The notes under the pieces were generated by a model. The model was given only the letters and a program-made list of their open reading frames with translations. It was not told the DNA's origin and searched no databases. 64,000 bases of DNA from an uncultured Oscillospiraceae bacterium. GTDB taxonomy: Bacteria; Bacillota; Clostridia; Oscillospirales; Ruminococcaceae. A program made the position numbers and the translations under genes. Positions 16,033 to 26,000 of the stretch are shown piece by piece. How positions within the stretch are numbered: the first letter of the stretch is position 1; each line of letters opens with the position of its first letter. Where the stretch lies: the NCBI GenBank assembly GCA_934444765.1, contig CAKSDC010000007.1:25844-89843 (forward strand). The letters run 5' to 3'.

Positions 16033-16995
16033 CTATTGGCGATGGTCATACTGTTCATACGCTTTAATAATAGCTTGTACCAACTTATGTCTAACCACGT
16101 CTTTTTCGGTGAAATGTTGGATAGAGATATCTTCTATACCTTCAAGTATCTTTACTGCTTCCATTAGACCTGATTTTTGATTATTAGGTAGGTCTATTTG
16201 AGTAATGTCGCCAGTAATAACCATTTTACTACCATTACCTAAACGAGTTAAAAACATCTTAATCTGTTCTGGAGTAGTATTTTGAGCCTCATCTAATATG
16301 ATAAAAGCATTTTCTAAAGTTCTACCACGCATATAAGCTAATGGAGCTACTTCTATTACACCCTTTTCCATATACTTTTGAAAGCTATCTAAACCAAGCA
16401 TATCAGAAAGACCGTCGTATAAAGGTCTAAGATATGGGTCTACTTTGTCTTGAAGGTCTCCCGGTAAAAATCCTAACTTTTCGCCAGCCTCTACAGCTGG
16501 TCTTGTAAGGATAATCTTATTAACGTCGTGAGCCTTAAAAGATTTAACCGCTAAAGCTACTGCTAAATAAGTCTTACCAGTACCCGCTGGACCTATACCA
16601 AATACTATAGTATTATTCTTAATGGCATCTACATACTTTTTTTGACCTATAGTTTTAGCTTTAACTACTTTTCCTGAAGTAGTTATACATATTGCGTCCG
16701 AGGAAAACTGTTTTAACTTAACCTTAGCGGAAGTATCATCATTAACCATAGAGGTCACATATCTAACGGTCTGTTCGCTAATAGTTTCGCCTTTGTTAAT
16801 CATATCTAAAAGTGTTTGGATAGTACTAACTGCCTTGTCCACATTAGCAGGTTCTCCTGAAACTTTAATATCTCCCCCACGGCTTAATATTACTACTTTG
16901 TACTCTCTTTGGATAGTATTAATATTATCATCATAGTTTCCGAATAACGCCCAAATCTGTTCAGTATTTTGGACACTAACGGTTTTTTCTACCAT
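16033..16995 (-). CDS. phoH: PhoH family ATPase
   Basis: A 320-residue PhoH-like protein (YbeZ/PhoL type). A small N-terminal KH-like region (1-100) precedes the P-loop domain with GPAGTGKTYLAVA near 138 and IILDEAQNT near 232. YbeZ partners YbeY in rRNA processing, and the gene order phoH-ybeY-era supports that. First gene of the operon, behind a perfect promoter. Confidence 0.94.
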   Translation of the reverse strand: MVEKTVSVQNTEQIWALFGNYDDNINTIQREYKVVILSRGGDIKVSGEPANVDKAVSTIQTLLDMINKGETISEQTVRYVTSMVNDDTSAKVKLKQFSSDAICITTSGKVVKAKTIGQKKYVDAIKNNTIVFGIGPAGTGKTYLAVALAVKSFKAHDVNKIILTRPAVEAGEKLGFLPGDLQDKVDPYLRPLYDGLSDMLGLDSFQKYMEKGVIEVAPLAYMRGRTLENAFIILDEAQNTTPEQIKMFLTRLGNGSKMVITGDITQIDLPNNQKSGLMEAVKILEGIEDISIQHFTEKDVVRHKLVQAIIKAYEQYDHRQ

Positions 16996-17063
16996 AACAT
17001 CACTCTTTTCGTTTAAATTAACACTCTATAGATATACAGTGCCTATTATAATACTTCTATTTA

Positions 17064-17092
17064 ATTATAGTTTTTTTGTGATAGTTTGTCAA
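17064..17092 (-). promoter_or_regulatory. Consensus promoter of phoH-ybeY-era
   Basis: On the minus strand TTGACA (17087-17092), 17 bp, TATAAT (17064-17069). It separates the housekeeping trio from the sporulation pair yqfCD upstream. Confidence 0.85.
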
Positions 17093-17204
17093 GAGAAATC
17101 AGCTAACTTTATGTACAAATCTAACTAAATATTAAGGCTTTTTTTTATTATTTTATTGAAAATATGCTATTACAGAGATTTCAAGTTTACCAATGTAGAC
17201 TGCA

Positions 17205-17228
17205 AGGAACGTCTTTTTGGACGTTCCT
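17205..17228 (-). terminator. Stem-loop at the end of yqfD
   Basis: The arms AGGAACGTC and GACGTTCCT with a T-rich loop overlap the yqfD stop codon. The poor T-tail makes strength uncertain; it is one of several GGAACG-type hairpins in the window. Confidence 0.45.
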
Positions 17229-18390
17229 ACCTTAGAAATATATCACGTTGCTGACATATATCCCCTTGAACTAAATATTGCAACTTTAGTGTAACACTGT
17301 CTTTGTTTATGGTATACTGTTGTTTGCAGTCTACTATAGTAACGTTGCTTAAAAGATTTTTTTCATAGGTACACTTTCTATCTTGCAAGATAGCCTTAGC
17401 CTCTTCTTTGGAGTATATCTTGTTTACGGTTATGTACTGGTTGGCTTGTATAGTCTTAATTCCTATAGGTATAGTGTTACCGAACAGTTTAGCGTATTCA
17501 GTAGAGGTCTTAGTATAAGAACTTTGAATATCTTTAGAACCTATATATAACGGAATGCTAAGATTAAAAAGTTCTAACTCTTTGTAGGTGTTGGTGCTAT
17601 TGGAAGTCGTAACGTAGCTATCGTTTAACGGTTGTGTTAGTGTTATACTCTCTTGATACTCCCCTATAACCTCTCCCATAGCGTGAACGTATCTAACTAC
17701 TTCCTTTTCATTTTTGACTATTCCACTGATTAACAAGTCCCCAGACTTTACACCGTTACCTATGACTTCCATTAGCTGACCGTTTAACACTTTAACCGAT
17801 ACTATTCTTGCAGACTTAGTAGATACTAAGTTACAAGGAATATTCTGTTGTAACATGGTAGGTTTATTTACGGTTTCGTTGACGCTTACTACTAAACGTC
17901 CCCTTGAATGCCTAATTGAAGCCCATGCTATATCGTCTAAGTTCAACCTTAAAGCGTATTCACAGCTTTTAAAATCGATATCTTTTATATATGCACCCTT
18001 CTTTAATCCCATATCCTGTAAGCATGATAGTATAGCACTATCCGAAACGTTTTCATTACCTTCGATAGTAATAGTTACTACCACATTAGATAGTATAGTC
18101 CAAATAGTTAAAGCTATTACTACTCCGACATATATTCCATACCTTTTTTTATACTTCCCTAAAAAGTGAAATAATCCTCTTCTTGACTTTTCTAAAAATT
18201 CCACTTCCATATCCTGTGCCAACTGTTTAAGATATGGTATATCTTTAGTATACACTCTACCATAGTATAAGTCTTTTTTGCAACCTAACCAACTACATAC
18301 TATAGAACTATCTCTTATAGCGTTTATGTACTCTAATACTCTTTTACCACTGACTACAAACTTACTAACACTATTAAACTTATTAAACAT
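17227..18390 (-). CDS. yqfD: Sporulation protein YqfD
   Basis: A 387-residue membrane-anchored sporulation protein. The N-terminal part (1-90) is soluble and a membrane helix lies near 92-112 (YGIYVGVVIALTIWTILSNVVV). The long extracytoplasmic part has the family segments ENVSDSAILSCLQDMGLKKG and a MEVIGNGVKSGDLLISG stretch. YqfD is a mother-cell protein needed for spore formation downstream of engulfment in Bacillus. It follows yqfC by 6 bp. Confidence 0.9.
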   Translation of the reverse strand: MFNKFNSVSKFVVSGKRVLEYINAIRDSSIVCSWLGCKKDLYYGRVYTKDIPYLKQLAQDMEVEFLEKSRRGLFHFLGKYKKRYGIYVGVVIALTIWTILSNVVVTITIEGNENVSDSAILSCLQDMGLKKGAYIKDIDFKSCEYALRLNLDDIAWASIRHSRGRLVVSVNETVNKPTMLQQNIPCNLVSTKSARIVSVKVLNGQLMEVIGNGVKSGDLLISGIVKNEKEVVRYVHAMGEVIGEYQESITLTQPLNDSYVTTSNSTNTYKELELFNLSIPLYIGSKDIQSSYTKTSTEYAKLFGNTIPIGIKTIQANQYITVNKIYSKEEAKAILQDRKCTYEKNLLSNVTIVDCKQQYTINKDSVTLKLQYLVQGDICQQRDIFLR

Positions 18391-18396
18391 AGGCTA

Positions 18397-18645
18397 TCAC
18401 CTTGAATACTCTACTGAACGCACAGAGCCTTTAACCCTAATACTATTATTGTCGAATACGTCCACTTTAAGACTTTTACCCCATATAGCTACTTTCAGTT
18501 CGTTAGCCTTTAGTAGTACGTAGATATCGTTATATTCTAAAATCTTGCTACAGTTTTCCACTATTACAGAAGTATCGTCTACTATGTGAACGTAGGTATT
18601 ACAATATATCAACTCTTTGGACTTACAGTATATGTCCTTAAACAT
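18397..18645 (-). CDS. yqfC: Sporulation protein YqfC
   Basis: An 82-residue YabP/YqfC-family protein: MFKDIYCKSKE start, LEYNDIYVLL and VFDNNSIRVKG segments. The family forms a sigma-E-dependent pair with yqfD in spore-formers. The ATG at 18645 is preferred since GGTGAT lies 7 bases before it; an ATG six codons earlier lacks a ribosome site. It is divergent from ylbJ. Confidence 0.85.
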   Translation of the reverse strand: MFKDIYCKSKELIYCNTYVHIVDDTSVIVENCSKILEYNDIYVLLKANELKVAIWGKSLKVDVFDNNSIRVKGSVRSVEYSR

Positions 18646-18673
18646 TACAACATCACCGCCCATTAAATTATAT

Positions 18674-18702
18674 TAATATTATAGTCCAATAATGCATACT
18701 AT
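18674..18702 (+). promoter_or_regulatory. Probable sigma-E promoter of ylbJ
   Basis: TAATATT (18674-18680), 14 bp, CATACTAT (18695-18702) resembles the Bacillus sigma-E consensus (ATATT and CATACA-T). A start point near 18710 would leave just the GGGGGAA ribosome site before the GTG. Assigned by consensus and by the role of the gene. Confidence 0.55.
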
Positions 18703-18723
18703 TCTACATAGGGGGAATATTAA

Positions 18724-19824
18724 GTGCATACTATACAGTATACTTTTAAAAGAGTTTTAATTACTTCTACAATAATAACTTTGATGTGGGCGTGTTGTAA
18801 CTACTCCAGTAGTATTTCGGAATACGTAAAAGATGCTATTAATACTTGTCTGTTAGTGATAGTACCTTCTATGTACGGATTTATGATAGTATCAGACCTT
18901 TTTATTAAAACTAATGCTTACAAGCTAATAGGAAAAATACTCTCTAAAGTTACTAAAAAACTACTCAATCTTAATGGCGAACTATTTGCTATATTTCTAA
19001 TCAGCAACGTGGCAGGATATCCCATAGGTGCTAAACTTATAGCCTCTTTAGAGGCTAACCACAAGATACCCTCCAGAGTAGCTAAAAATATGTACTGCTA
19101 CTGTTACTGTAGCGGTTTAGCGTTCATTATGGGAATGCTTAGCAAGAATGTAGCCGATAAAAACGCCTTGAAAGTTAGTCTGATAGTATACGGTTCTAAC
19201 GTGATATCCAACTTGATACTATGCGTTATAATAAATAGTCGCCTTGAACCCTACAATGAACCTATCAACAGTATATCCGTAAAACTTTCAAGCAAGACTT
19301 TAATCGATAGTATTAACGGTTCTTTTAAGGTGCTATGTAGCGTATGTACTATGATAGTATCTTTTTCGATAGTAATATCTATACTGGAAAGTACTGGTTT
19401 TAGTAGATTGATATATACTTTAGTCGCTAAAGTGTTCAACTTCAGCTTAAAAGACGCTAACTTGATATTAAACTCCATATTAGAAGTTAGCAGAACTACA
19501 TACTTAACCGTTACAGGAATACTCTACTTACCTATAGTATCGGCATTGCTATCTTTTGGAGGTATATGTGTAGTCTTACAGATAGTTTCTATAGCAGACA
19601 GTAGTTTCAATTTGGTGTACTTTTTAAAGTGCAGAATGTTCACCAGTATGAGTTCTTTTGTAATATGCTATGTGTTGGTGAAACTTCTTCTAAAACAAGA
19701 AGTATATACTTACTATATGTACGCTACTACTAAAATATCACAACAAGCCTCTATAGTTCCGTCCCTGTGCCTGTTGGGTATGAGTTTTATACTACTATCT
19801 ACACAGCGTCCAAAAAGTATTTAA
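18724..19824 (+). CDS. ylbJ: Sporulation integral membrane protein YlbJ
   Basis: A 366-residue polytopic membrane protein with about 8 hydrophobic helices. It carries the nucleoside-recognition/Gate type features SNVAGYPIGAKLI near residue 98 and MYCYCYCSGLAFIMGML near 122. YlbJ is needed for spore cortex formation and is expressed in the mother cell. GTG start with a strong GGGGGA site; a sigma-E-like promoter precedes it. Confidence 0.9.
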   Translation: MHTIQYTFKRVLITSTIITLMWACCNYSSSISEYVKDAINTCLLVIVPSMYGFMIVSDLFIKTNAYKLIGKILSKVTKKLLNLNGELFAIFLISNVAGYPIGAKLIASLEANHKIPSRVAKNMYCYCYCSGLAFIMGMLSKNVADKNALKVSLIVYGSNVISNLILCVIINSRLEPYNEPINSISVKLSSKTLIDSINGSFKVLCSVCTMIVSFSIVISILESTGFSRLIYTLVAKVFNFSLKDANLILNSILEVSRTTYLTVTGILYLPIVSALLSFGGICVVLQIVSIADSSFNLVYFLKCRMFTSMSSFVICYVLVKLLLKQEVYTYYMYATTKISQQASIVPSLCLLGMSFILLSTQRPKSI

Positions 19825-19876
19825 TGTGCTATATATATCTTAATAATAACATATACTATTAATAGTATCATTTTAA

Positions 19877-20065
19877 CTATACAGAACAGTCATAAGACTG
19901 CTCTGTATTAAGTATACGTTCTATAATAGTTACTATAGGCGGAGATACTTTTAAGTTGAACTTAGTATTTAGTCCTACTATTAGAACTATATACGCTATA
20001 AGGCATACTATAATAGATATTCCATCTTGTATTTTGGCTTTATCTTTTTTGTTGAAGTGCCTCAA
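19877..20065 (-). CDS. Small membrane protein, unknown
   Basis: A 62-residue protein: basic N-terminus, one membrane helix near 15-33 (ISIIVCLIAYIVLIVGL), and a short polar tail. I recognise no family. It lies downstream of and opposite to ylbJ. A hairpin with ACAGA-CAGTC arms overlaps its 3' end. The N-terminal ribosome site (GAGGT) supports translation. Confidence 0.5.
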   Translation of the reverse strand: MRHFNKKDKAKIQDGISIIVCLIAYIVLIVGLNTKFNLKVSPPIVTIIERILNTEQSYDCSV

Positions 20066-20093
20066 AATACCTCACCACACAATATATATAAGT

Positions 20094-20124
20094 ATGGGCG
20101 AACTTTAATAATATGTTCGCCCAT
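20094..20124 (-). terminator. Terminator of the pyr-ruvX operon
   Basis: The perfect 10-bp arms ATGGGCGAAC and GTTCGCCCAT enclose an AT loop 30 bp after the ruvX stop. On the plus strand it is followed by GTTTTAT, so it may act in both directions. Confidence 0.65.
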
Positions 20125-20155
20125 GTTTTATAATATTCAAATACGGTTTAGTGTG

Positions 20156-20590
20156 TTACAGTGGACACTCTTCCCTATGATTTTTTCTATACTCTAAGTA
20201 CGTTTCTAATATTATGGTAGAGGCTACTGCGTCTACTACTGCTTTACGTTTTTTGCCTCTAACGTTGGTATTGTTTAAGTACTGATGAGCCGTAACTGTA
20301 GTAGAACGTTCGTCCCATAAGATAGTATCTATACCGCACGTCTTAGAAACTAATTCGGCAAACTCTTTGCACTTTTCGGCACGGTCGCCAATAGTACCGT
20401 TCATATTCTTTGGATATCCAACTACTATTAAGTCTGCTTTCAACTCCAAAGCCTTAGCAGAAACTTTTTCGGCACACTTATTAAAGTTATATTCGGTAAT
20501 CACACATACTGGAGAAGCTAACATTTCGTTCTTATCGCATATAGCTATACCTGTACGAGCATCACCAAAGTCTACTGATAATATCTTCAC
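20156..20590 (-). CDS. ruvX: Holliday junction resolvase-like protein RuvX (YqgF)
   Basis: A 144-residue RNase H-fold protein. DFGDARTGIA at the start holds the first catalytic Asp; GYPKNMNGTIGDRAE near 60 and WDERSTTVTAH near 95 hold the others. YqgF acts in 16S rRNA 5' processing and may resolve junctions. It is the last gene of the leftward pyr operon, 28 bp from the phosphatase. Confidence 0.93.
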   Translation of the reverse strand: MKILSVDFGDARTGIAICDKNEMLASPVCVITEYNFNKCAEKVSAKALELKADLIVVGYPKNMNGTIGDRAEKCKEFAELVSKTCGIDTILWDERSTTVTAHQYLNNTNVRGKKRKAVVDAVASTIILETYLEYRKNHREECPL

Positions 20591-20618
20591 TACAATGCAC
20601 GTCCTTTATACTAAGATT

Positions 20619-21272
20619 TTACTTTTTGCACCATTGAGAATACTTTAAAGTAGAGTCTTCTGCTGAAAGGTGCGAACTGTCGTTTAGGTACTCTATAGTA
20701 GGAGTTAAACTATCACTGAATACTACTTTTGATACTGACGTATTATCCGCCCAACCCAATTCATGCATACGGGACAATGGTAAGCCTTTCAAATAACATT
20801 GATAGTTTTTAATAGCACAACCATGAGATACTACCGCTATAGTCTTCTGTGAACTTTTAGATAGTATATCGTTCATAGCAGAAACCATTCTATTATATAC
20901 GTCTTTCATGCTTTCACCGTTTGGCGACTTAAACTCTCCTTGATTATGCTTCCAATCGTAATACTCTTTAGGAAATAGAACTGGTAGTTCAGACCAGTCC
21001 TTTCCCTGAAACTCTCCTGCATAGATTTCTTCTATCTGTGGAACTTTTATCAATCGCAGACGCTTATTATAGTTTACTACTTCGGCAGTCTTTACGGCTC
21101 TAATTAACGGACTGGTATATATAGCGTCTAACGGTACACTTTCAAAGCGACGTTTAAGGCTTTCAAGTTGTCTTAACCCTTTTGGACTGATATCCACGTC
21201 TAAACTACCTTGAAAATATTCTTCTACATTGCCCATGGATTCGGCATGACGTATTAGGTACAACGTTACCAT
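20619..21272 (-). CDS. Histidine phosphatase family protein
   Basis: A 217-residue phosphoglycerate-mutase-like enzyme with the phosphohistidine motif LIRHAES near residue 5, Arg in SPLIRAVKTAE near 55, the acid residue in EIYAGEFQGKDW near 81, and SHGCAIKN near 148. It could be a PhoE-type broad phosphatase or alpha-ribazole phosphatase. Its start overlaps the pyrD stop by 7 bp, so it is co-transcribed with the pyrimidine genes; a role in nucleotide clean-up is possible but unproven. Confidence 0.85.
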   Translation of the reverse strand: MVTLYLIRHAESMGNVEEYFQGSLDVDISPKGLRQLESLKRRFESVPLDAIYTSPLIRAVKTAEVVNYNKRLRLIKVPQIEEIYAGEFQGKDWSELPVLFPKEYYDWKHNQGEFKSPNGESMKDVYNRMVSAMNDILSKSSQKTIAVVSHGCAIKNYQCYLKGLPLSRMHELGWADNTSVSKVVFSDSLTPTIEYLNDSSHLSAEDSTLKYSQWCKK

Positions 21273-22177
21273 GGTATTACGCTTCCTACTATTTCGTTTA
21301 CGTCCTTGATGTTTTTACTATCGAGCCATTCGTTCATTTCTTCTATTATGTGTATAGGTGCGAATGGGTCTGTAAATATTGCTCCACCTACTTGAACTGC
21401 CCTTGCACCTGCCATCATCATTTCTATAGCGTCTTTACCAGAACTAATTCCGCCCATACCTATTACGGGAACTTTTACCGCATTGGATACTTGCCAAACC
21501 ATTCTAACCGCTATAGGAAATACTGCTGGTCCAGACATTCCACCCATATTGTTTTTTAGTATAGGTCTTCTGTTATTGATATCTATACGCATTCCTAATA
21601 GAGTATTTATCAAAGATATACTATCAGCACCTTCACACTCTACAGCCTTAGCTATTTCTGAAATATTGGTAACGTTTGGGGATAACTTTACTATCAATGG
21701 CTTTTTAGTAGCTTTTCTTACTTCTTTAGTGATTTGACTTGCACCCTCACAAGATACACCGAATGCCGCACCACCTTGTTTTACGTTAGGACAGGATATA
21801 TTTAACTCTATCATGTGAACGTCGGTTTGGTCTAACTTTTCAGCGATAGTTACACACTCTTCAATGGTAGAACCTGCTATATTAGAGACTATAACGGTAT
21901 CTTTAGTTAGTAGATTAGGTAGTTCATGTTCGATAAAGTAGTCTATACCTGGGTTTTGTAGTCCTACAGAGTTCAACATACCGCTTGGAGTTTCTGCTAT
22001 CCTTGGAGCAGGATTTCCGTTACGCTTAGTTATAGTAGTCCCCTTAGTAGCTATTCCACCTAATCTTGATAGTGGAAATAGTTCTTCATACTCTCTACCA
22101 TATCCGAATACTCCACTTGCTGGTATTACTGGATTTTTAAAGTCTACACCACATAGACTAACGTTTAAGTTTGCCAT
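21266..22177 (-). CDS. pyrD: Dihydroorotate dehydrogenase, catalytic subunit (class 1B)
   Basis: A 303-residue FMN enzyme that oxidises dihydroorotate to orotate. It has the N-terminal NPVIPASGVFGYG, the catalytic ELNISCPNVKQGG (Cys near residue 133), and GMGGISSGKDAIEMMMAGA near 245. With PyrK it forms the NAD-linked class 1B complex. The ATG at 22177 overlaps the pyrK stop as TAATG and sits 10 bases after AGGAGG; the TTG two codons earlier is too close to that site. Confidence 0.95.
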   Translation of the reverse strand: MANLNVSLCGVDFKNPVIPASGVFGYGREYEELFPLSRLGGIATKGTTITKRNGNPAPRIAETPSGMLNSVGLQNPGIDYFIEHELPNLLTKDTVIVSNIAGSTIEECVTIAEKLDQTDVHMIELNISCPNVKQGGAAFGVSCEGASQITKEVRKATKKPLIVKLSPNVTNISEIAKAVECEGADSISLINTLLGMRIDINNRRPILKNNMGGMSGPAVFPIAVRMVWQVSNAVKVPVIGMGGISSGKDAIEMMMAGARAVQVGGAIFTDPFAPIHIIEEMNEWLDSKNIKDVNEIVGSVIPW

Positions 22178-22950
22178 TACCAAATAACCTCCTTAGCGTT
22201 GAATACTGGTCCATCTTTGCATACGTGAGCATAGTGTTCTTGACCGTTTTCACGTTTAGTCTTGCAAGCACATACTAAACAAGCTCCTATACCACAACCC
22301 ATTCTCTCTTCTAAGGATATCTGACATGGTATATTATACTCTTCGGCTAACTTTACTATAGCTTTAAGCATAGGTGTAGGACCACAAGCACATATCAGGT
22401 CTACTTTTTTAGAAGATAATACTTCTTGTAGTGGAGTAGTCACTACACCATGTACACCAGTAGAACCGTCGTCTGTACACACTATAGTGTTAGCTCCTGT
22501 ACTCTTAAAGTCTTCTTGTAAGATTACAGCGTTAGCACTTCTAAAACCTGTGATTACTGTAGCCTTCTGTCCGTACTGTTTAGCTAATGGCAACATTGGA
22601 GGAGTTCCTATACCACCACCTATTAATACTACGTTATCGGCGGAACTATCTATAGTAAAGCCGTTACCAAGAGGTGCTAACATATCTATTAACTCCCCTG
22701 TTTGATATTCTGATAGTTCTTTAGTACCTTCTCCACGAACTTCAAATACTATTCTAAGAGTACCTTTAACGCTATCTATATCGCATATGGAAATAGGTCT
22801 TCTTAGAGTGTAGCCCTTAGGTAGAATATGCACAAACTGTCCTGCTTTAGCCACCTTAGAAACTTCTGGACATAGTATAGTAAAGCTATATACTTCTTTA
22901 GCTATACTCATCTTACTAATTAATGGATACTTTCCTTGTGTATACTTCAA
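22177..22950 (-). CDS. pyrK: Dihydroorotate dehydrogenase electron transfer subunit
   Basis: A 257-residue FAD and 2Fe-2S protein that passes electrons from PyrD to NAD. The FAD site is LRRPISICD near residue 51; the NAD-binding part has GGGIGTPPMLPLAK near 110. The C-terminal cluster ligands are in ERMGCGIGACLVCACK and a later HVCKDGPVF. It overlaps pyrD by one base. Confidence 0.95.
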   Translation of the reverse strand: MKYTQGKYPLISKMSIAKEVYSFTILCPEVSKVAKAGQFVHILPKGYTLRRPISICDIDSVKGTLRIVFEVRGEGTKELSEYQTGELIDMLAPLGNGFTIDSSADNVVLIGGGIGTPPMLPLAKQYGQKATVITGFRSANAVILQEDFKSTGANTIVCTDDGSTGVHGVVTTPLQEVLSSKKVDLICACGPTPMLKAIVKLAEEYNIPCQISLEERMGCGIGACLVCACKTKRENGQEHYAHVCKDGPVFNAKEVIW

Positions 22951-22987
22951 AATGTATCACCCTTTCGATTTCATCTATATTTTAAAC

Positions 22988-23018
22988 TACCACCCATGAT
23001 ATCATACTATGGGTGGTA
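22988..23018 (-). terminator. Stem-loop between carB and pyrK
   Basis: The 10-bp arms TACCACCCAT and ATGGGTGGTA with an 11-base loop in a 97-bp gap inside the pyr operon. There is no clear T-run, so it may tune carB against pyrKD expression or mRNA stability rather than stop transcription. Confidence 0.45.
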
Positions 23019-23047
23019 AGTTTAAGTTTAATAATTTGATACTGTTA

Positions 23048-26000
23048 CTATATCTTAGTGATGTCTACTAATGGAACGTCGTCTATACTTCTACCAGACT
23101 TTAATACGTTAGCTAATGCGTTAGCAGTATCTATAGCAGTTAGAGAACATATAGAACGTTCGATAGACTTTCTTCTCATCTTAACACTATCTCTTACAGG
23201 TATTCTACCCTTTGCGGAAGTGGATATAACATAGTGTACTTTACCACTTTCTAATAGGTCGATAACACCTTCGTGTTGGTCGTCATGTTCTGAAATTTTA
23301 CTTACTACGTTAGTAGCTACCATGTTCTTATTTAAATAGGAAGCAGTACCACCAGTACCATATAGTTCAAATCCCATGTCGGCGAACTTTTCAGCTATAG
23401 CTACTATTTCGCCCTTATCGGTATCACTTACTGAAATTAATACACCACCTTGATGTCCTAAGTCGTAACCAGCACCGATTAGACCCTTTAATAGAGCGTC
23501 TTCAAAAGTGTGTCCAATACCTAAGCATTCACCAGTAGACTTCATTTCAGGACCAAGCATAGTATCTACGTCGTGTAACTTTTCAAAGCTGAACACTGGA
23601 ACTTTAACGGCTACATAGTCACCCTCTGGATATAGTCCACTTTCATAACCGAGTTCTTTAAGAGTAGCACCTAACATTACCTTAGTTGCAATATCTACCA
23701 TAGGTACGCCTGTAACCTTACTGATATATGGTACAGTTCTTGAAGAACGTGGATTTACTTCTATAACGTATACTTCGTCGTTGTAGACTACATACTGAAT
23801 GTTTACTAAGCCTATAACGTCTAATGCGAACGCTAACTTTTTAGTGTACTCTATAATAGTACTTCTAATCTTTTTAGATAGAGTCTGTGCAGGATATACT
23901 GAAATACTATCTCCTGAGTGAATACCAGCTCTTTCGATATGTTCCATAATACCAGGAATAACGAAGTCTTTACCGTCACAGATAGCGTCAACTTCTACTT
24001 CCTTACCCATCATGTACTTATCGATAAGTACAGGGTTTTCGATATTATGACTTGTAATTATTCCCATATACTCTATAACGTCAGCGTCGGAGTGAGCTAT
24101 TATCATATTTTGACCGCCTAATACGTAAGAAGGTCTTAATAGTACTGGATAGCCTAACTTTTCAGCTACTTCCACAGCCTCTTCAGTAGTCATAACTGTA
24201 AAGCCTTCAGGTCTTGGAATGCCACACTTTTCAAGTACTTCGTCGAAACGTTCTCTGTCTTCGGCTGCGTCGATACTATCGGCAGAAGTACCCAATATGT
24301 TTACTCCCATATCTGCAAGATATCTTGTTAGCTTAATGGCAGTCTGTCCACCAAACTGAACTACTACACCATAAGGTTTTTCGGTAGCTATTATAGAAGT
24401 TACGTCTTCTTTAGTTAGTGGGTCAAAGTATAGTCTATCGCCTGTATCGAAGTCAGTAGATACGGTTTCTGGGTTGTTATTACATATTACGGCTTCGTAA
24501 CCTAACTCTTTTAAAGTCCATACACAGTGTACAGAACAGTAGTCGAACTCTATACCTTGACCTATTCTAATAGGTCCTGAACCGAATACTATAATCTTCT
24601 TCTTACCGGTATTGGTACGTTCGATAAACTGTTCAGCCTCGTTTTCTTCATCATAAGTAGAGTAGAAGTAAGGAGTTTCTGCTTTAAATTCGCCTGCACA
24701 AGTATCTACCATCTTATATACGGCTGGTCTGTACTCTGGACACTTTTGACCTGATATCTTTTCGATAGTAGCATCAAGATAGCCATACTTTTTAGCAAGT
24801 CTGTACTTTTCAAGAGTAAGTTCGCCGTCGGCTAACCACTTTTCAAGATTTACTAAGTTCATTAGCTTGTTTAAGAACCACTTATCTATTTTAGTCATAT
24901 CGTGAATGGTATCTACAGATACTCCACGCTTTAGAGCCTCGTATACTTCAAATGAACGTTCATCGGTAACGGTTTCTAACTTCTTCATAATCTCATCGGT
25001 TGAGAGTTTAGCAAGTTTAGGCATATTCATGCTATCAAGACCGAGTTCAACAGAACGTACGGCTTTCATCATAGCCTGTTCAAAACTTGTACCTATAGCC
25101 ATTACTTCACCTGTAGCCTTCATTTGAGTACCTAAAGTTCTTTTAGCGTATACAAACTTATCAAAAGCCCACTTAGGGAACTTAATTACTACGTAGTCAA
25201 GAGCAGGTTCAAAGCAAGCGTAAGTCTTACCGGTTACGGCGTTGATGATTTCATCTAATGAGTAGCCTATAGCTATTCTTGTAGCTACCTTAGCTATTGG
25301 ATATCCTGTAGCCTTAGAAGCTAATGCGGAAGAACGGGAAACTCTTGGGTTTACTTCTATTACTGCATAGTCGAAAGAGTCAGGCTTTAACGCAAACTGA
25401 CAGTTACAACCACCTTCAACCTTAAGTTCTTCTATTATGTTAATAGCAGCGGTTCTTAACATTTGATACTCTCTATCGGTAAGAGTTACTGCTGGAGCTA
25501 TTACGATACTATCGCCCGTATGAACGCCTACTGGGTCGAAGTTTTCCATGGAACATACTGTAATTACGTTACCTTTTCTATCACGGATAACTTCAAACTC
25601 TATCTCTTTCCAACCACTAATACACTTTTCTATTAGTACCTGAGTAATAGGAGATAGTCTTAAACCGTTTTTGCATATGTCTCTAAGTTCGGTTTCGTCG
25701 TTAGCTATACCGCCACCAGTACCACCGAGTGTGAATGCTGGTCTAACTATTACAGGGTAGCTAATAACTTCGGCGAAGTCTACAGCGTCTTGAACGGTTT
25801 CTACTACCTTAGAAGGAATACAAGGTTGACCTATCTTTTCCATAGTATCTTTAAAGGCTTGTCTGTCTTCTGCCTTATGAATAGTTTCTGGATTAGCACC
25901 TAATAACTTAACGTTGTACTTATCCAAAAATCCTTCTTCTGCTAACTGCATAGACAGTGTTAAACCAGTTTGACCACCTAAAGTGGATAGTAGACTATCA

